Assembly: GCA_958496175.1 (NCBI GenBank)
Contig: OY292275.1
Span: 37,773,701 to 37,837,700, forward strand
Origin: Sisyra terminalis
Lineage: Eukaryota; Arthropoda; Insecta; Neuroptera; Sisyridae
Reading direction: 5' to 3'
Length of the DNA stretch: 64,000 nucleotides
Of the stretch, positions 11,466 to 22,711 are shown piece by piece (the first letter of the stretch is position 1; each line of letters begins with the position of its first letter). The translations under genes and the position numbers were made by a program. A model generated the notes under the pieces. It made no database searches. It was not told the DNA's origin and saw nothing but the letters and a program-made list of their open reading frames with translations.

Positions 11466-12113
11466 TTCAGTTGTGTATTAATATGGATATTGTTTAGACT
11501 GTATAATTCGAAAATATTTAGTTCAACGATATCTATCTATCTTCTCCATATTCTACAGGTTCTAACCGTTCTGACTGTTTCCAACTGTTCACTAGCTATA
11601 ACTTCTTATCTGATTCGGGATTGTTCGGAATGATTGAGCCCTCTCCCCTCGAATCCTCCGATAAACGAAAAACATATGCCAACATATGCGAGTGCTGGCT
11701 TAACTTGATCGATGCGATAGTATTTTAGTCATCATACTACTATGCATATCGCTCCCAAAAATCGGCCAGATTTCGCCCGCTTGAACCGTTCTTTTTTGCT
11801 AACCGTTTGCGAGCAACTTCATACTGCTATTTTAAAGCGTCATTTTTTAACATTTCACTCTCATTATTTTTTTTTCAAAACGCCAGTGAAGAAGAATAAC
11901 TTAAAAAAGTTAAAGAACCAAATTACTTTTTTTCCTTATACTTTTAGGTACACAAAATAGAAAGTACACTTTTTTATATTTAAAAAACAAAATAATTTCT
12001 TCTAAATTTTAATTAGATGTCTATCGAACTGAAAAAATATTATAGATAAAAGTAAACAAAATTTTAATGAACTGATTATCACTACTCATAATTGAAGAAT
12101 CAAATAATAAATG

Positions 12114-12829
12114 CAGTGTTGTCAACTCTCAAAAATTTATCTCCCTAAAGCTCCAACCAAAAACCTCTAAAATCGCCACAATTACTTGGAATTCCCCCAA
12201 ATTTTTTTTAATATTTCTTAAATAAATAATTAAATATTACATAAATATATTGGTTCAAGTTCATTTTAGCACACCCACAATCTTTGTTTTTAATTTAATT
12301 CGCGATTAAATCAGTCCTTAATGAAAATTTAACCCCAAAAAAGAGAACTATTAACACATGTTGTTAATTGAATTAACAAAAATATCGCGAATAGAATAAA
12401 AAACAAAAATTGAAAATGCAACGTTGTCAGATTGTGGATGTGCTAAAATGAACTTGAGCCAATATTTTTTCTCCCTTTGGCATTGTAATTATAGGTAACA
12501 ATCAATGAACGAGCAATTTTATAGGTCTAACGTTTACATTATTCAAAACAAATAATTACTTTAAACTAACAATAACAATTAGAAATTCAGTGGTCAGCTG
12601 TTACGACTTATTTATAGACATATGCATCAGCACCATCTAGCGACCATTAATAGCACTATTTGATCAATTCAAATTTTTTCATAAATTTTATTGAATACAA
12701 ATATGGAGTATGCAGATTAGTGCAATTAAAAAAAATACACATTAAAATTTTATCCTTAAAATATCCCCAAAAAATTATTCTCCTTAAAAAACTCCCTGCA
12801 TAGATTTTTCCCCCAAGTTGACAACACTG
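12114..12829. mobile_element. hAT-type MITE with perfect 8-bp target duplication
   Basis: Inverted ends CAGTGTTGTCAACT (12114) and its reverse complement ending at 12829 are flanked by identical AATAAATG octamers (12106-12113 and 12830-12837). No transposase. A mariner-like MITE (12250-12462) is inserted within it. Termini and the 8-bp duplication fit the hAT superfamily. Confidence 0.9.
12250..12462. mobile_element. Tc1/mariner-like MITE nested in the hAT element
   Basis: Ends TTGGTTCAAGTTCATTTTAG and its near-perfect inverted copy (CTAAAATGAACTTGAGCCAA on +) are flanked by TA on each side (12248-12249, 12463-12464). Arms of at least 35 bp; 213 bp in total; no coding capacity. Confidence 0.88.
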
Positions 12830-13337
12830 AATAAATGTTAAAAACCATATTTTTTTTTTTACATTTTTATCTCACGCATTCAGTTTCGGTTTCGGTCGTA
12901 GTTTCGGCTTGACGACAGCCGAAACCGAAAGTTCGGTCGGACATTATTGGTTATATTATTTATGATTCTTGTACTTTATTTCTTCTTTTTTTAATTTTTG
13001 GTAAAATCTTGTAGTATTTTTTGTAAAGTAACTATTCGTATCTAGATTTATATGTATAGCTTTGCCCCGTAACAATTAGTAATAAATTAGACATAATCTA
13101 ATTAATAAAAATTCGATAGTATCTTGGGGATTTCCAGAATATAAAATAAAATAATATTATATTATAGTAGTTAAAAAATACTTTGCTTTTTAACTATGAG
13201 TCATAATATTAATTAAATTGTTTTGATTTTAAATGTAAAAGTGCAAATTTTCAAACCCGGAATAGTTACTACGCCTTGCGCTCTATGGGTTGAAGCTTAT
13301 GTAGCGATAGTAGTGGAAATCCGCATCACGCGCGCAC

Positions 13338-13370
13338 AGTATCTTCTGAACTGCCGTTCGGTATAGACGC
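13338..13370 (+). promoter_or_regulatory. Candidate core promoter (Inr + DPE)
   Basis: An initiator-like CACAGT places +1 at A13338. At +28 to +32 (13365-13369) stands AGACG, which fits the arthropod DPE consensus RGWYV at exactly the required spacing. The flanks (CGCATCACGCGCGCACAGT) are GC-richer than the surroundings. It reads into the putative non-coding exon that ends with a strong donor at 13566. Confidence 0.55.
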
Positions 13371-13566
13371 CTATCTCTTCGTTACCAACTTCGTTAACTT
13401 CTCGCAAACTTTTCATTCTCCAACTTCGTACGTGTTTGTTATTGTTGCCAAAAAAAGGCTTCGTGTTAAATTTTTCGCCAGAAACTTGTGTGAAATTGGT
13501 TTTAATGTCAAATTAGTGCTTATCATTATTAAAAAAAAAACTGTTGTTTTGGAATTTAAAAAAAAG
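13338..13566 (+). other. Putative non-coding first exon
   Basis: A GC-richer 229-bp stretch ends in aaaag|gtaagc, an excellent splice donor (GT at 13567-13568). It has no long frame, only a tiny upstream ORF near 13506 (ATG TCA AAT TAG). It looks like a 5' UTR exon. The gene it belongs to is unknown. One possibility is the I-BAR-like gene starting at 51670, whose first coding exon has a pyrimidine-rich acceptor at 51390-51391. Confidence 0.45.
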
Positions 13567-14924
13567 GTAAGCATTAATTACGATACATTTTTTATGAAAA
13601 GTTTCAATTAATAAATAATTAGGAAAAATGAGCAGTTAGTGAGCCGGGAGATGGTATTACAGAAAAATACCTAAAACTTTAATTTGTTAATTCGAAGAGA
13701 ACATGATTAGATTATTTACTTTGAAACGGGAATTTGGGAGTATTACGAGCGTTTTTATTTAAAGTTTTCGTTATGTGGTGCTTCCGTAGCTAATTATTCT
13801 ATAGGCAATAAGGGGAAACTTTTCTTGCGCCAACTTAACATTGAGGGCGTCTTTTTTGCCAATTATTAAAATGGCAACTTTTCTATTGAGATTTATTATT
13901 AAGATCAGAATGATTTCTCTCTACGTTTTGATTGGAAATCGGAATTAGTTTTGTGAAAGAAAACCGCATGTAATTGCTGATGACTTACCTATGTATTATT
14001 CAATAAAATACGATTAAATCAGACAAAACTGGAATAACTCGTCCACTATTATGGAGATTCATTGCGGAAGATCCGGATTGGATTTCTTATGAATTTTATT
14101 AGATTAATACTAATACGGAAATTTGGTAATGGAACAAGTTGTAAAACGAATTTCCCAGCATCTGTTGGCCACTGATTCAATTGGCCTGCGGCTAACATTG
14201 CTAATATGTAAAAAATGGCTGAAATTTAGACAAATCTAAAAAAAAGAAAAGACAAAATATCTTTATTATTATATCACCATCCATTCAATTCTCAAAATGT
14301 AATACTGTTTAATAACTAGGCTGCATCGATGTTTATTATCACTAATTTTAATGTTTCTTCGGCTAAACGAAAGCTATAAGTCTTGGACCATTTTTCCTTT
14401 TTTTTTGGCTTTACTTGTAAAAATGATTTTTATGCTGAATTTGGTCGATATTTTTTTTTAAATTGACAGTAATTAATTATTAAAATTGCCAAAATTTACC
14501 ATATTGACAGTAATATCTAGAAGTTTTTACAGAAAACTTTCAAAAATCGATATTAGAATAATTAGCAGATGACTGAATTTAAAGCCTCTTACTATATATT
14601 ATAAACTTTAAAACTTATCAGTAAACATTTCTTTTAAAAAATTATCTATTTTTTTAACTTACCGAAGATGATGCGATTTACTTTGTCCCATTTTGTGGCT
14701 ATCCTCGGGAATTTTTTTTAGATCAGTGATAGCGAAAATGTATCTCGAGGGTCAGATATTGATCTACGTAGGCTTTTTAAGTGATCTACAGATTGATTTT
14801 TATAAATTTTCTTTATGTGTCACAGTGGAAAAAATAAGCAATAAAAATCATATTTAATTGTGCAAAAATCGCACGTAAACTCATAATTATTTGTGTTAAA
14901 TTTTACTAATCGTTTTCAGGTGGG
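13567..14924. other. AT-rich DNA, no exon seen
   Basis: If the exon ending at 13566 is real, this is intron. No repeats of the named families or coding exons were recognised. Confidence 0.45.
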
Positions 14925-15005
14925 ACTTATTGATAATTTTGAACCGGCAACCTTAGGATGCGTTCCACTAGGTGCCCACTAAGCTCACAGCATTCTATAT
15001 TTAGT
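14925..15005 (-). repeat. tRNA-like fragment, possibly a second SINE family
   Basis: The minus strand reads TGAGCTTAGTGGGC (A-box-like) and, about 30 nt on, TTGCCGGTTCAAAAT (B-box-like). There is no cloverleaf acceptor stem, so it is not a tRNA gene. It differs from the main SINE family of the window. Confidence 0.5.
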
Positions 15006-15167
15006 GGACTAGGGATCCCAATTCTTCTTCTTGCAAAGTTTTGATTACTTTCTACTTGGTTATCTTTCTTTTTTTTTATATGACGGCCAAAATGATTTTT
15101 TTAAATGTAACTTATGCGATATGTTTTTGTCTTGTTCGATGATTACATCAATAATTATTCTTTACTG

Positions 15168-15414
15168 TTAGCTACCCGTGAAATATTCACAGCCAACACA
15201 CTGACAAATGACAAGAATTGTCAATCGAGATGACAGTTGAAACAAATGATAAAAATCATTTACTTTAAATTTGAGATAGAGATAATTAACTTTGATTTTT
15301 ACTAATATGTTTTTTTTTGTTTCACTCACACGTACGTGTTTAAGTACACTTTTTGTCCTCTGTCTTTGCCGACATACATACATGCATATTTACGTTTGCT
15401 TATTATTATATTGA
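15168..15414 (-). mobile_element. Non-autonomous Helitron, copy 3
   Basis: On the minus strand it runs from 5' TCAATATAATAATAAGC (15414) to the 3' hairpin GTGAATATTTCAC and CTAA end (15168). It contains the shared ACACGTACGTGTG, AACTGTCATCTCGATT and TTTGTCAGTGTG motifs. It abuts copy 4 with no spacer. Confidence 0.82.
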
Positions 15415-15510
15415 CTAGTAATTACCCGTGATTAACAAATGACAAAAAATTAATGAAATTGAAATGACAGTTGAAACAAATGACAGCAATTAAGTTATTT
15501 ACTTCTTAGA
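15415..15510 (-). mobile_element. Non-autonomous Helitron, copy 4 (5'-truncated), head-to-tail with copy 3
   Basis: Its CTAG 3' end (15415-15418) touches the 5' TC of copy 3. It retains the CACGGGTAATTACTAG end and the TTTCAACTGTCATTTCAATT core, but the hairpin is broken and the 5' half is missing. Confidence 0.7.
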
Positions 15511-15689
15511 TACTACTTTTCTTGTTTCCTAGGAGTCAATATTATGTGCTGTGCATTAACTGCTTCAGAAATTTCAGTTCTAGTTATGTTTTGAAATATT
15601 CACTTATTACTAGTGGTTGTATTTTAAAATAATTTTGTATAAATGTAGTAACGGGCTTAGAATAAATGAAGTTATATCTAAGTTTATTA

Positions 15690-15916
15690 TCATAATAATT
15701 ATAATAATAACAGGCAAACGTAAGTATGAATGTCGACAAAAACTGAAAACAAAGATTGTAAACATACACGGGTGAGTGAAAACCAAGTACATTCATCTGA
15801 AAGAAATAACGGATCGTTTTTTTGGTTTCAACCGTCATTTTAGCTTCATTCAATAGCCAATTTTACCATTAGTTGTATTAATGTTGTATTGTGAATATTT
15901 CACGGGAAGCTACTAG
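15690..15916 (+). mobile_element. Non-autonomous Helitron, copy 5 (best termini)
   Basis: Begins A|TCATAATAATTATAATAATA. The terminal hairpin GTGAATATTTCAC is at 15891-15903, followed 9 nt later by CTAG (15913-15916) and then host T. The A^T insertion site, 5' TC, 3' hairpin and CTRR end are the classical Helitron signature. No Rep/helicase. Confidence 0.88.
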
Positions 15917-16847
15917 TATAATAAAATACATATAGTGTATTTGGATTTGATTGTATATTACTTGTTTCTATATGTAAATAATGATTATTAGTGTATAATC
16001 AGCTATACTTCCGCGTATCACCGGCGTTGTGTGTACCACAATTTGAGAATCGGTGATCGATACAATTTATTTTACAGTAAGGATTATTAGTATCAATAGG
16101 GCGCTTTTTTTAAATACTAAATGTTTTTTTTTTAAATTCATCGGCAAAGTACATATTTACTATTTACTATAATAGTATTTGATAAAAACTCACACATTGT
16201 AAATATGGCACCAAATATGAAAAATGGTTATAATAACAACACATAAATATAGAGCAGTTCTATATAAATTTTATTTTAATAATGTTTTGAGCTTTGAAGA
16301 ATAATTAAAGGATAACGAGGATGGTTGTAATAATTTTAACAAAATATGACATAAAATTATTTCTCTTGACAATTAACGAGATTTTTATTATAATTGTCAA
16401 TTAAAATACTTTTCTATAGCCATTTTAATAGGAAAATTTTGCTCTAACTTCTATTCCTGTAGGAAATGCACGAATTAACCCATTCAGCCTGTTTAAAATT
16501 AACTTTGAAACCTCCATAGACTAAACAATAGAGCAGTGAAAAATCGCTGCCATTTACATTTTAATAACCAATAGATGCCTATATCGCACAATATATGATT
16601 TTCTATATTAAATTTTACTGACGATTTCTGTTTTCATATTTTGTATATACATATACTATTTTATGATGAAAAAGCTTTGTTTTAAATTATATTAATATTA
16701 TTTTGTTTTTTTATAAAAATAAATAGCCTTTTTCAAATCGCTACATTTACCTACTGATACCATATTAAATGCTTCCCTGTCAAAAAATAGGCATTAAGAG
16801 GCATTTTGAAATCATTACATTTAAAATGCCTTCAACAACTTTAATTT
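15917..16847. repeat. AT-rich DNA with one dispersed repeat (16779-16845)
   Basis: The segment 16779-16845 (GTCAAAAAATAGGCATT, AAGAGGCATTTTGAAATCAT, AAATGCCTTCAACAA) has a diverged partner at 58971-59035. The rest shows nothing recognisable. Confidence 0.5.
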
Positions 16848-16940
16848 TCAATATTTTTCGATAACGGATTTAATTAACCCAAAAGTCGCTAAAGGACCTT
16901 AGAAGTTATAAAGCGACGGTAAATAACAATTAAAAAAAAC
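16848..16940 (+). mobile_element. tRNA-derived SINE, copy 2 (5'-truncated)
   Basis: Only the 3' body is present: TTCGATAACGG, GTCGCTAAAGGACCTTAG, AAAGCGACGGTAAATAAC and an A-rich tail. The pol III promoter part is absent, as in abortive reverse transcription. Confidence 0.8.
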
Positions 16941-19366
16941 CTTTAATTGGCTTCTCATGGGTTTTTTGGACAAGAAAACGTCTTTAAATATCTTTTGCTA
17001 CTACTTTAAAATGGCGGAAATGCAACTGAAATATTGATTGAACACTAAGAAATCATGAGATATAGGCATATGTTGTCTTTGTTTTACTCTATCAGGAGTT
17101 GTCAATTTGCTTTTTGAAAGACGGAACTGGATGGAGTCATTAATGGTGGCAAAATACAAATTCAATTTACAACAATCTCAATTTCAATTAACCTTTTTAT
17201 ATATTGACAATTCATTAAGTGTACACGTCTTGTTGCAAAAATTATATAAAATATTTTCAAATAATTTAATTCTAGAGCTAATCAAAGTTATTCGAAGGAA
17301 ATAAAAGGCCTTTATCAAAAACTTAATAAATTGATGCCACCTGGTGTGTTTCGAAAAGAACATAACAGAATCTATTTGAAGGAGGAGTCGTGAGATCAGC
17401 TGTATTATTAAACGCAGCGACATTCAAATAACATCAATTTTTAAGCCTTCAATAAAATATTTGTTCATATCCGCAATTCTTTGCTGTTTCGAAATGCATA
17501 AAATCTTAATTACGTTGTTTTTAATAAATACATTTATGAAGCTGTATTTTTGATGTCGTAGCAAAATAAAAAAAAAACTTAAATATAGGCTTTGAAATAG
17601 AGTAGAATATGTAAAAACGTAAAGAAGTATAGTAAGAAATATGCAACTGATGCGTAGCGTTTTGTAGCATATCTGCTCACCGGCCATATTTATGTTTTTG
17701 TCCCTTATTGTTACTCACATATCAACTTTTCTATCACTTATTTTGCTATTAACTTTGTTAGAATGTAATATATTGTTAAAAATGTTCAAAGAAGTTATTA
17801 AAGACGTTTAAAAACATTTAAATTTTAAATGCCTTTTTTAAAAGGGTTACTCTTTTATTTGTATCCTTGTTGGTAAAATTACTGTTAAATTCGTATTTAA
17901 TTAAGCTTAAGAGTTATTGATTTTTTTTAAGAAATTATTGATAATTATTAAATATAATTTCCAAAATGATATCGAAATTCCTTTCCTTTGACGTGTCTTT
18001 TGAAATTTTAATTATCAATTCAAAATTGAAACACCCAAATAATAAATAATTAATTTAGAAAATGTTTGATAAAACTAAGAATTTCACGCCCTCAAACTCG
18101 TTCTTTGACTGTTTTTAATGATTTGGTTGCATACTAATTGGTTGCATTTTTCGAACTCATTGTTGAATTTCCTCATTAATTATTTGTTTGATTGGATATC
18201 GAAATCGGTGAAAATGAATGGGAAACGGGTGGAGGGTTCGAAATTGGAACACAAACGGAAGAATTTATGAATAATTAATTGCTTTAAAATGGTCTCGACA
18301 AGATAAATACAAATATTTGATGAAAAATTTATGAATTTTCTTGGAGTGAATATGAAAAATAGTTTGGGTTTATGAGTTTCACTTAGGCTTTTTGATCAGT
18401 AGAGTCTTATTATTATTTAAATATCGACCTAAAACCAGTCGTTTAAGCCTCGGGCCGTTTTACGTTCTAAACGAGAAATAGAAACGCCACATTTAACATT
18501 TTTAGATTCGTTCATGAGAAGAATTTTTTCATAACGACTAAATTCAAAAGAAGAAGCAAAAAACTGCGCATATTGGCAACAATTTTTTTGTCTTCTTCTA
18601 CCTTGTAACAAGGAAATAATTAACAAGTCTTGATTGTATCAAAATGACTGCCAACATCCAAATATCAGACAAACTATTTGCAAGGTTTTAAATTGTTTCA
18701 AAAGCATTGCGCTTGGAAAAATTGAAACAAAACCATATTGTGGTTTTAGAAATTTCAAAAATTTAATCTAAAAACTCCGATATTCAATTTCAACTTTCTC
18801 CATTTCGTATAGCTTACCCGTATTTATCGTAAAAGTTATTTACGAAGACGAGTCTATCTAACTTTTTTCTCGAATAAAATCAATTTATAATCAAAATGGC
18901 TTCTGTCTTTTCGAATCAAAGTAACAGATGAGGCATTAAATTCTCAATACCTCATAGCCTCCATCAAATCCCTTTCCGTATTCCTCGCATCTTTGCTATT
19001 CTTACACATGAATTGTTCGAAATCGCTTTATTATTTTCTAAAGATAATAAATTGTACAAGAATCATTTCTATGTAAACATTATTTAACAACCATTTTCAA
19101 ATTGAAAGAGGATTTTATTCTAATTGAGAGTTAAACCTTTGAGAAAAAGCCTCAAATTTCTCTTCGATTATTTTCACTTTATTAATTCGAAAAAAGAATC
19201 TTTTAGACTTGAGTACTTGGTCCATCATTTTTCATTTTTCATTCCAACATTACTTTTGATAGTTTCCTTTAAAATTCCTGTTTTACATTTCTTATTTTAA
19301 CACTTATGCTGATTTATGCATTCGATTTATTTTTAACTCCAAATCAAAATATAAATTAGTGACATG
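16941..19366. other. AT-rich DNA, no gene seen
   Basis: Many short chance frames on both strands (for example 17184-17687, 18429-18626), none with family resemblance. A segment near 17815-17860 (AAATGCCTTTTTTAAAAGG) resembles the dispersed repeat near 59065. Confidence 0.5.
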
Positions 19367-19520
19367 AGGCTAATGGTGGTAGTAGTCAAGGTGGCCGCTC
19401 CAAAACTGATAAATGTTGATTTCGAATCTTGTATCAAGCAAATTTTCGGTTTTTAATTACCTCTAGAGTCACTAAAAGTCCTGGTCGCAATAAAATGACG
19501 ATAAATGACTACAAAAAAGT
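19367..19520 (+). mobile_element. tRNA-derived SINE, copy 3 (diverged)
   Basis: Contains GGTGGCCGCTCCAAAACTG, a damaged B box (TTTCGAATC), CTAGAGTCACTAAAAG and the end ATGACGATAAATGAC. The A box is badly eroded (GGTGGTAGTAG). Confidence 0.75.
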
Positions 19521-20125
19521 TATTAACGTGCAATAATGACCAGAATCGCATCTAGAATCACTGTTCAATATTTAAGTAATTGTCAAATTATTTCTTTGAA
19601 TAATTGAAGACTAAAGAACCTAGCCTTGTAAAATAATCACCTATGCTGACCTATATTTTTTTATGAATTATTACGCCTTACATAATACTGTGAGGTATCG
19701 TTTCATTATTTTTTGAAGTTATACTTTTTTAGTAGCGTTATGAAAAAACTAAATTGAATTTTTAAAATATGGTGGCGCCGTTGGTACAGTAGGAAGTTGC
19801 TCGGAAACGATTAACGAGCGATTTCAGAACAAAATTGCCCGATTTTGGGAGCGATTTTGATTGTACTTAAAAACGCAGTCACGTTGATCGTTAGCACATG
19901 TTTTTATTTTTCGGTAGGGGGAACCAACTGAAATAATTGACAATGAAGTAATAGTCATCCAAGATTTATAAATTACACATGTTGTTCCATTCAAGAAATG
20001 ACGTCAGCTGAAGTATTTTTAATATCAACAACTTGTTAGACATACGTTTTTAAAAATGTGAAACTCCAGGTTTTGGATTCAGGAGCTTTCTTAGTAAAAA
20101 AAATACTTCTTCAGGTATCTTCAGA
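19521..20125. other. AT-rich DNA, no gene seen
   Basis: A short GC-richer segment around 19770-19890 (GTGGCGCCGTTGGTACAG) has no recognised identity. Confidence 0.45.
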
Positions 20126-20525
20126 GAAGATACCTACGACTTCGTCTGTGTTACATAATAAAACATGAACAATATTTTTGTATGGTTCTATTATTCTCTG
20201 TGAAATATGTTGTGAAATAAGTTGTGCGGAAAACTCGTGTTGATTTTCGATAGGTGACATAAAGACAAATCTTAATTTTCCACTAAAAATTCTGAAAAAT
20301 TCTATAAGGACGAACGTTTTAAGTTGTCTGAAAGATGAAGAAAGGTAATAGAACAACAATATTGAATGGCATATATAGTTTAACAATATTTAACCAAAGT
20401 TTAAATATCGGTACGAACTTTCCAGAAAACCTTAAAATGATGCATAAATTTCACAGAGGATAATAAAACTATCAAAGATATATTGTTCATGTTTTATTAT
20501 GAAATACAGACGAAGTCGAAGGTAT
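20126..20525. mobile_element. Palindromic (fold-back) element, arms about 110 bp
   Basis: ACGACTTCGTCTG followed by AATAAAACATGAACAATAT (from about 20138) and CTCTGTGAAAT (20197) is mirrored by ATTTCACAGAGGATAAT, ATATTGTTCATGTTTTATT and CAGACGAAGTCG (20449-20518). Arms are about 85% alike by eye. No coding capacity and no clear target duplication. Confidence 0.7.
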
Positions 20526-20715
20526 TAGCACTGAAATAGTAAACCTAAGTTATAATTTTTTTTAACATATGGGCTCACTCATAAGGTTAAGAAACACTGG
20601 TCTACAGTGTAAATAAATCTAATATGAACATATACAATTTTATATGTGACCCGCGAAGTTATGATGCATTCCCAAAGTGACCCACAATATCATTTGGGTT
20701 AGCCACCCCTAAACT
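20526..20715. repeat. hAT-like terminal fragments
   Basis: The minus strand has CAGTGTTTCTTAACCTTATG ending near 20613, and another end reading AGGGGTGGCTAACCCAAATG near 20710. Both look like degenerate hAT termini from separate copies. Confidence 0.4.
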
Positions 20716-22711
20716 AAACAGTTATCAGACTAATGATTTTTTGTCAGATAAATGTTTTGGTTTTTTCCGTAGAGTTAGGATATATAGGATAGTAGAAGTC
20801 AGTAGAAGTCTCTAAATCTTCAGCGGCTGTCATTGAATAAAACCTCCTATCAAGTTTTGTTTTCTTTATTTAGCCAAGAATAGTATTCATTACCAAAAAA
20901 TGATGATATAAAGAAAAAAATCGGATTCCTCTTATTAAGGAAATATATTAAATTTACTAAAAGCAAAGCCATCAACAAATCTTACCATTAACTGAAATAA
21001 AACCGTGTGAAAGATATTTAATTTAAAAACGGCTTTGTATGTAATAAATTTATTTATTTTCACACTTTTAAATAACAGCTGAACTATAATGTTTGGATAG
21101 GTTGGTTCTATGACTACACATTTATTTAGTAACTTTTTAAATAAAACATTAGACTGAATTAGAAACACGAATCTGAAACAGATCTCTTTTGTATTAAGTA
21201 ACATCCATGTATTGTTCATTAAATCTCAAAAGCATATATGTAGTATAATACAATATCATGTCAATAAGCTCTTTAGTTAGTGCGAAAATATAATATGTCA
21301 TCTAATTTTTTGTTCCATTTAACAAGGATAAATTCTTATTGGCCTTCATTGATGTTATCAACCTTAACTTTACATAACTTCAAAAATTATTTCTTGTAAT
21401 ATTATTTTTTCTATAAAACAGAAAATATTTGAGATTTAAAATCGGATTTCTCCCGGATTTTTCTAAATTTATTAAATTTAAAAATATCTGACAAATTTTA
21501 TGTGTTGAAAGATAAGATTTATTCGATTTGTTTTATTTTGAGTAAAAAAAGAAAAATAAATAGAAGAAAACCATAATATTTGAACTTGGAACTTTCTCCT
21601 GCTTATTAAAATATTGTAATAAATTCAAGTGTTTAAAAGAAAATGTTGTATATGATCTTGAAAAATTAGAGAGTTTGACACCGTTTAGTAATTATCATGT
21701 AATCTAACTATTTAAGAATAAAAAGTATATATTCGATTAGCTTTATCACTTCCATTTAGCATACAATGGGTAAATTCTTGGCTCGTCTGTAATCGATCTA
21801 ACATTCCAATTGCGATTTGTGGCCTCTTCATACATAACTTGATCAGGTTCTCCGTTCAATTCCGTTTGTATGCAAATTTCTTTCACGAATGTAATTGAAT
21901 TGAGACTTCTTAAATCTATAAATTGCCTTAATCCTCACTTACAACCTGCTGGTTATTATGAAAACAGGAAGGTTCAATCAATGGCACAAAGAAAGCGAGG
22001 CGAGTTTTATATACGATTCATGATTTCGTGGTTCTTAACGGGAGTTTTATGTTTTTTAAATACCCTTTGGGATATATTTGTAAACAGCCATTAAAATTGT
22101 TTCAATGCAGAACCAGTTGTGAACTTTTTGGATGATATGGCTTTTATGTTTTCTAATTTAAGTGCTTTCAGAGAACTGGTATTTTTAAGCTGCTCAAAAA
22201 TAACAGTTTAATAATAATCAGTGAAGTAAAGTACTGCAATAAATTTGTATTTTTATTTTGATTTATACTATAGAGTACTTTACATTAAATTCTTTTTGTG
22301 TATTGCTTTAAATTATTAATTTGAAATTGAGATTACTTTGATTACTTTGTCACTTTGCACACGAAAATTTCCAAATATAAGAACTCTGATAGTTCTTCAT
22401 AAAATTAAAGCATTCTTTTTATCTTATTATAATCATGTGGAAGTTTAAAACTTGTATTTATTTAATTAACCGTATTTTAGGTTGATTAAAAATTAATGTT
22501 CCTCAACCGGTGGTTCATGAATACTTTAGTGTGATACAAAGACATTTTCTGGATTTCAATTTCAAACTGTTAATAATTGTAAAAACTTATACGAAATTTT
22601 GGGAATCCATACAGCGGTAGCTGTTCCCAACGATTTAGTAAGTTGTTTCCGAGAAATGTATAAAGTCAATATATGTGGATATATTTATTTACTTTATTTT
22701 TTACTGTTCAA
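20716..22711. other. AT-rich DNA, no gene seen
   Basis: Frames at 20935-21219 (minus) and 21870-22094 (plus) show no family features or splice context. No element ends were recognised. Confidence 0.5.

Larger units (their letters stand above)
10111..12943. mobile_element. 2.8-kb interval bounded by TGTCCGACCGAA inverted repeats
   Basis: TGTCCGACCGAAAC (10111) with a following CGGCCGAAACTGAAAC is mirrored at 12876-12943, where the reverse complement reads TGTCCGACCGAACTTTCGG and continues with CCGAAACCGAAACTGAATGC. Between the arms lie two Helitrons, a hAT MITE and a nested mariner MITE, but no transposase. A clear target duplication was not resolved; TTA is possible on both sides. Either one old DNA transposon filled by later insertions, or two separate related ends facing each other. 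Confidence 0.6.
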
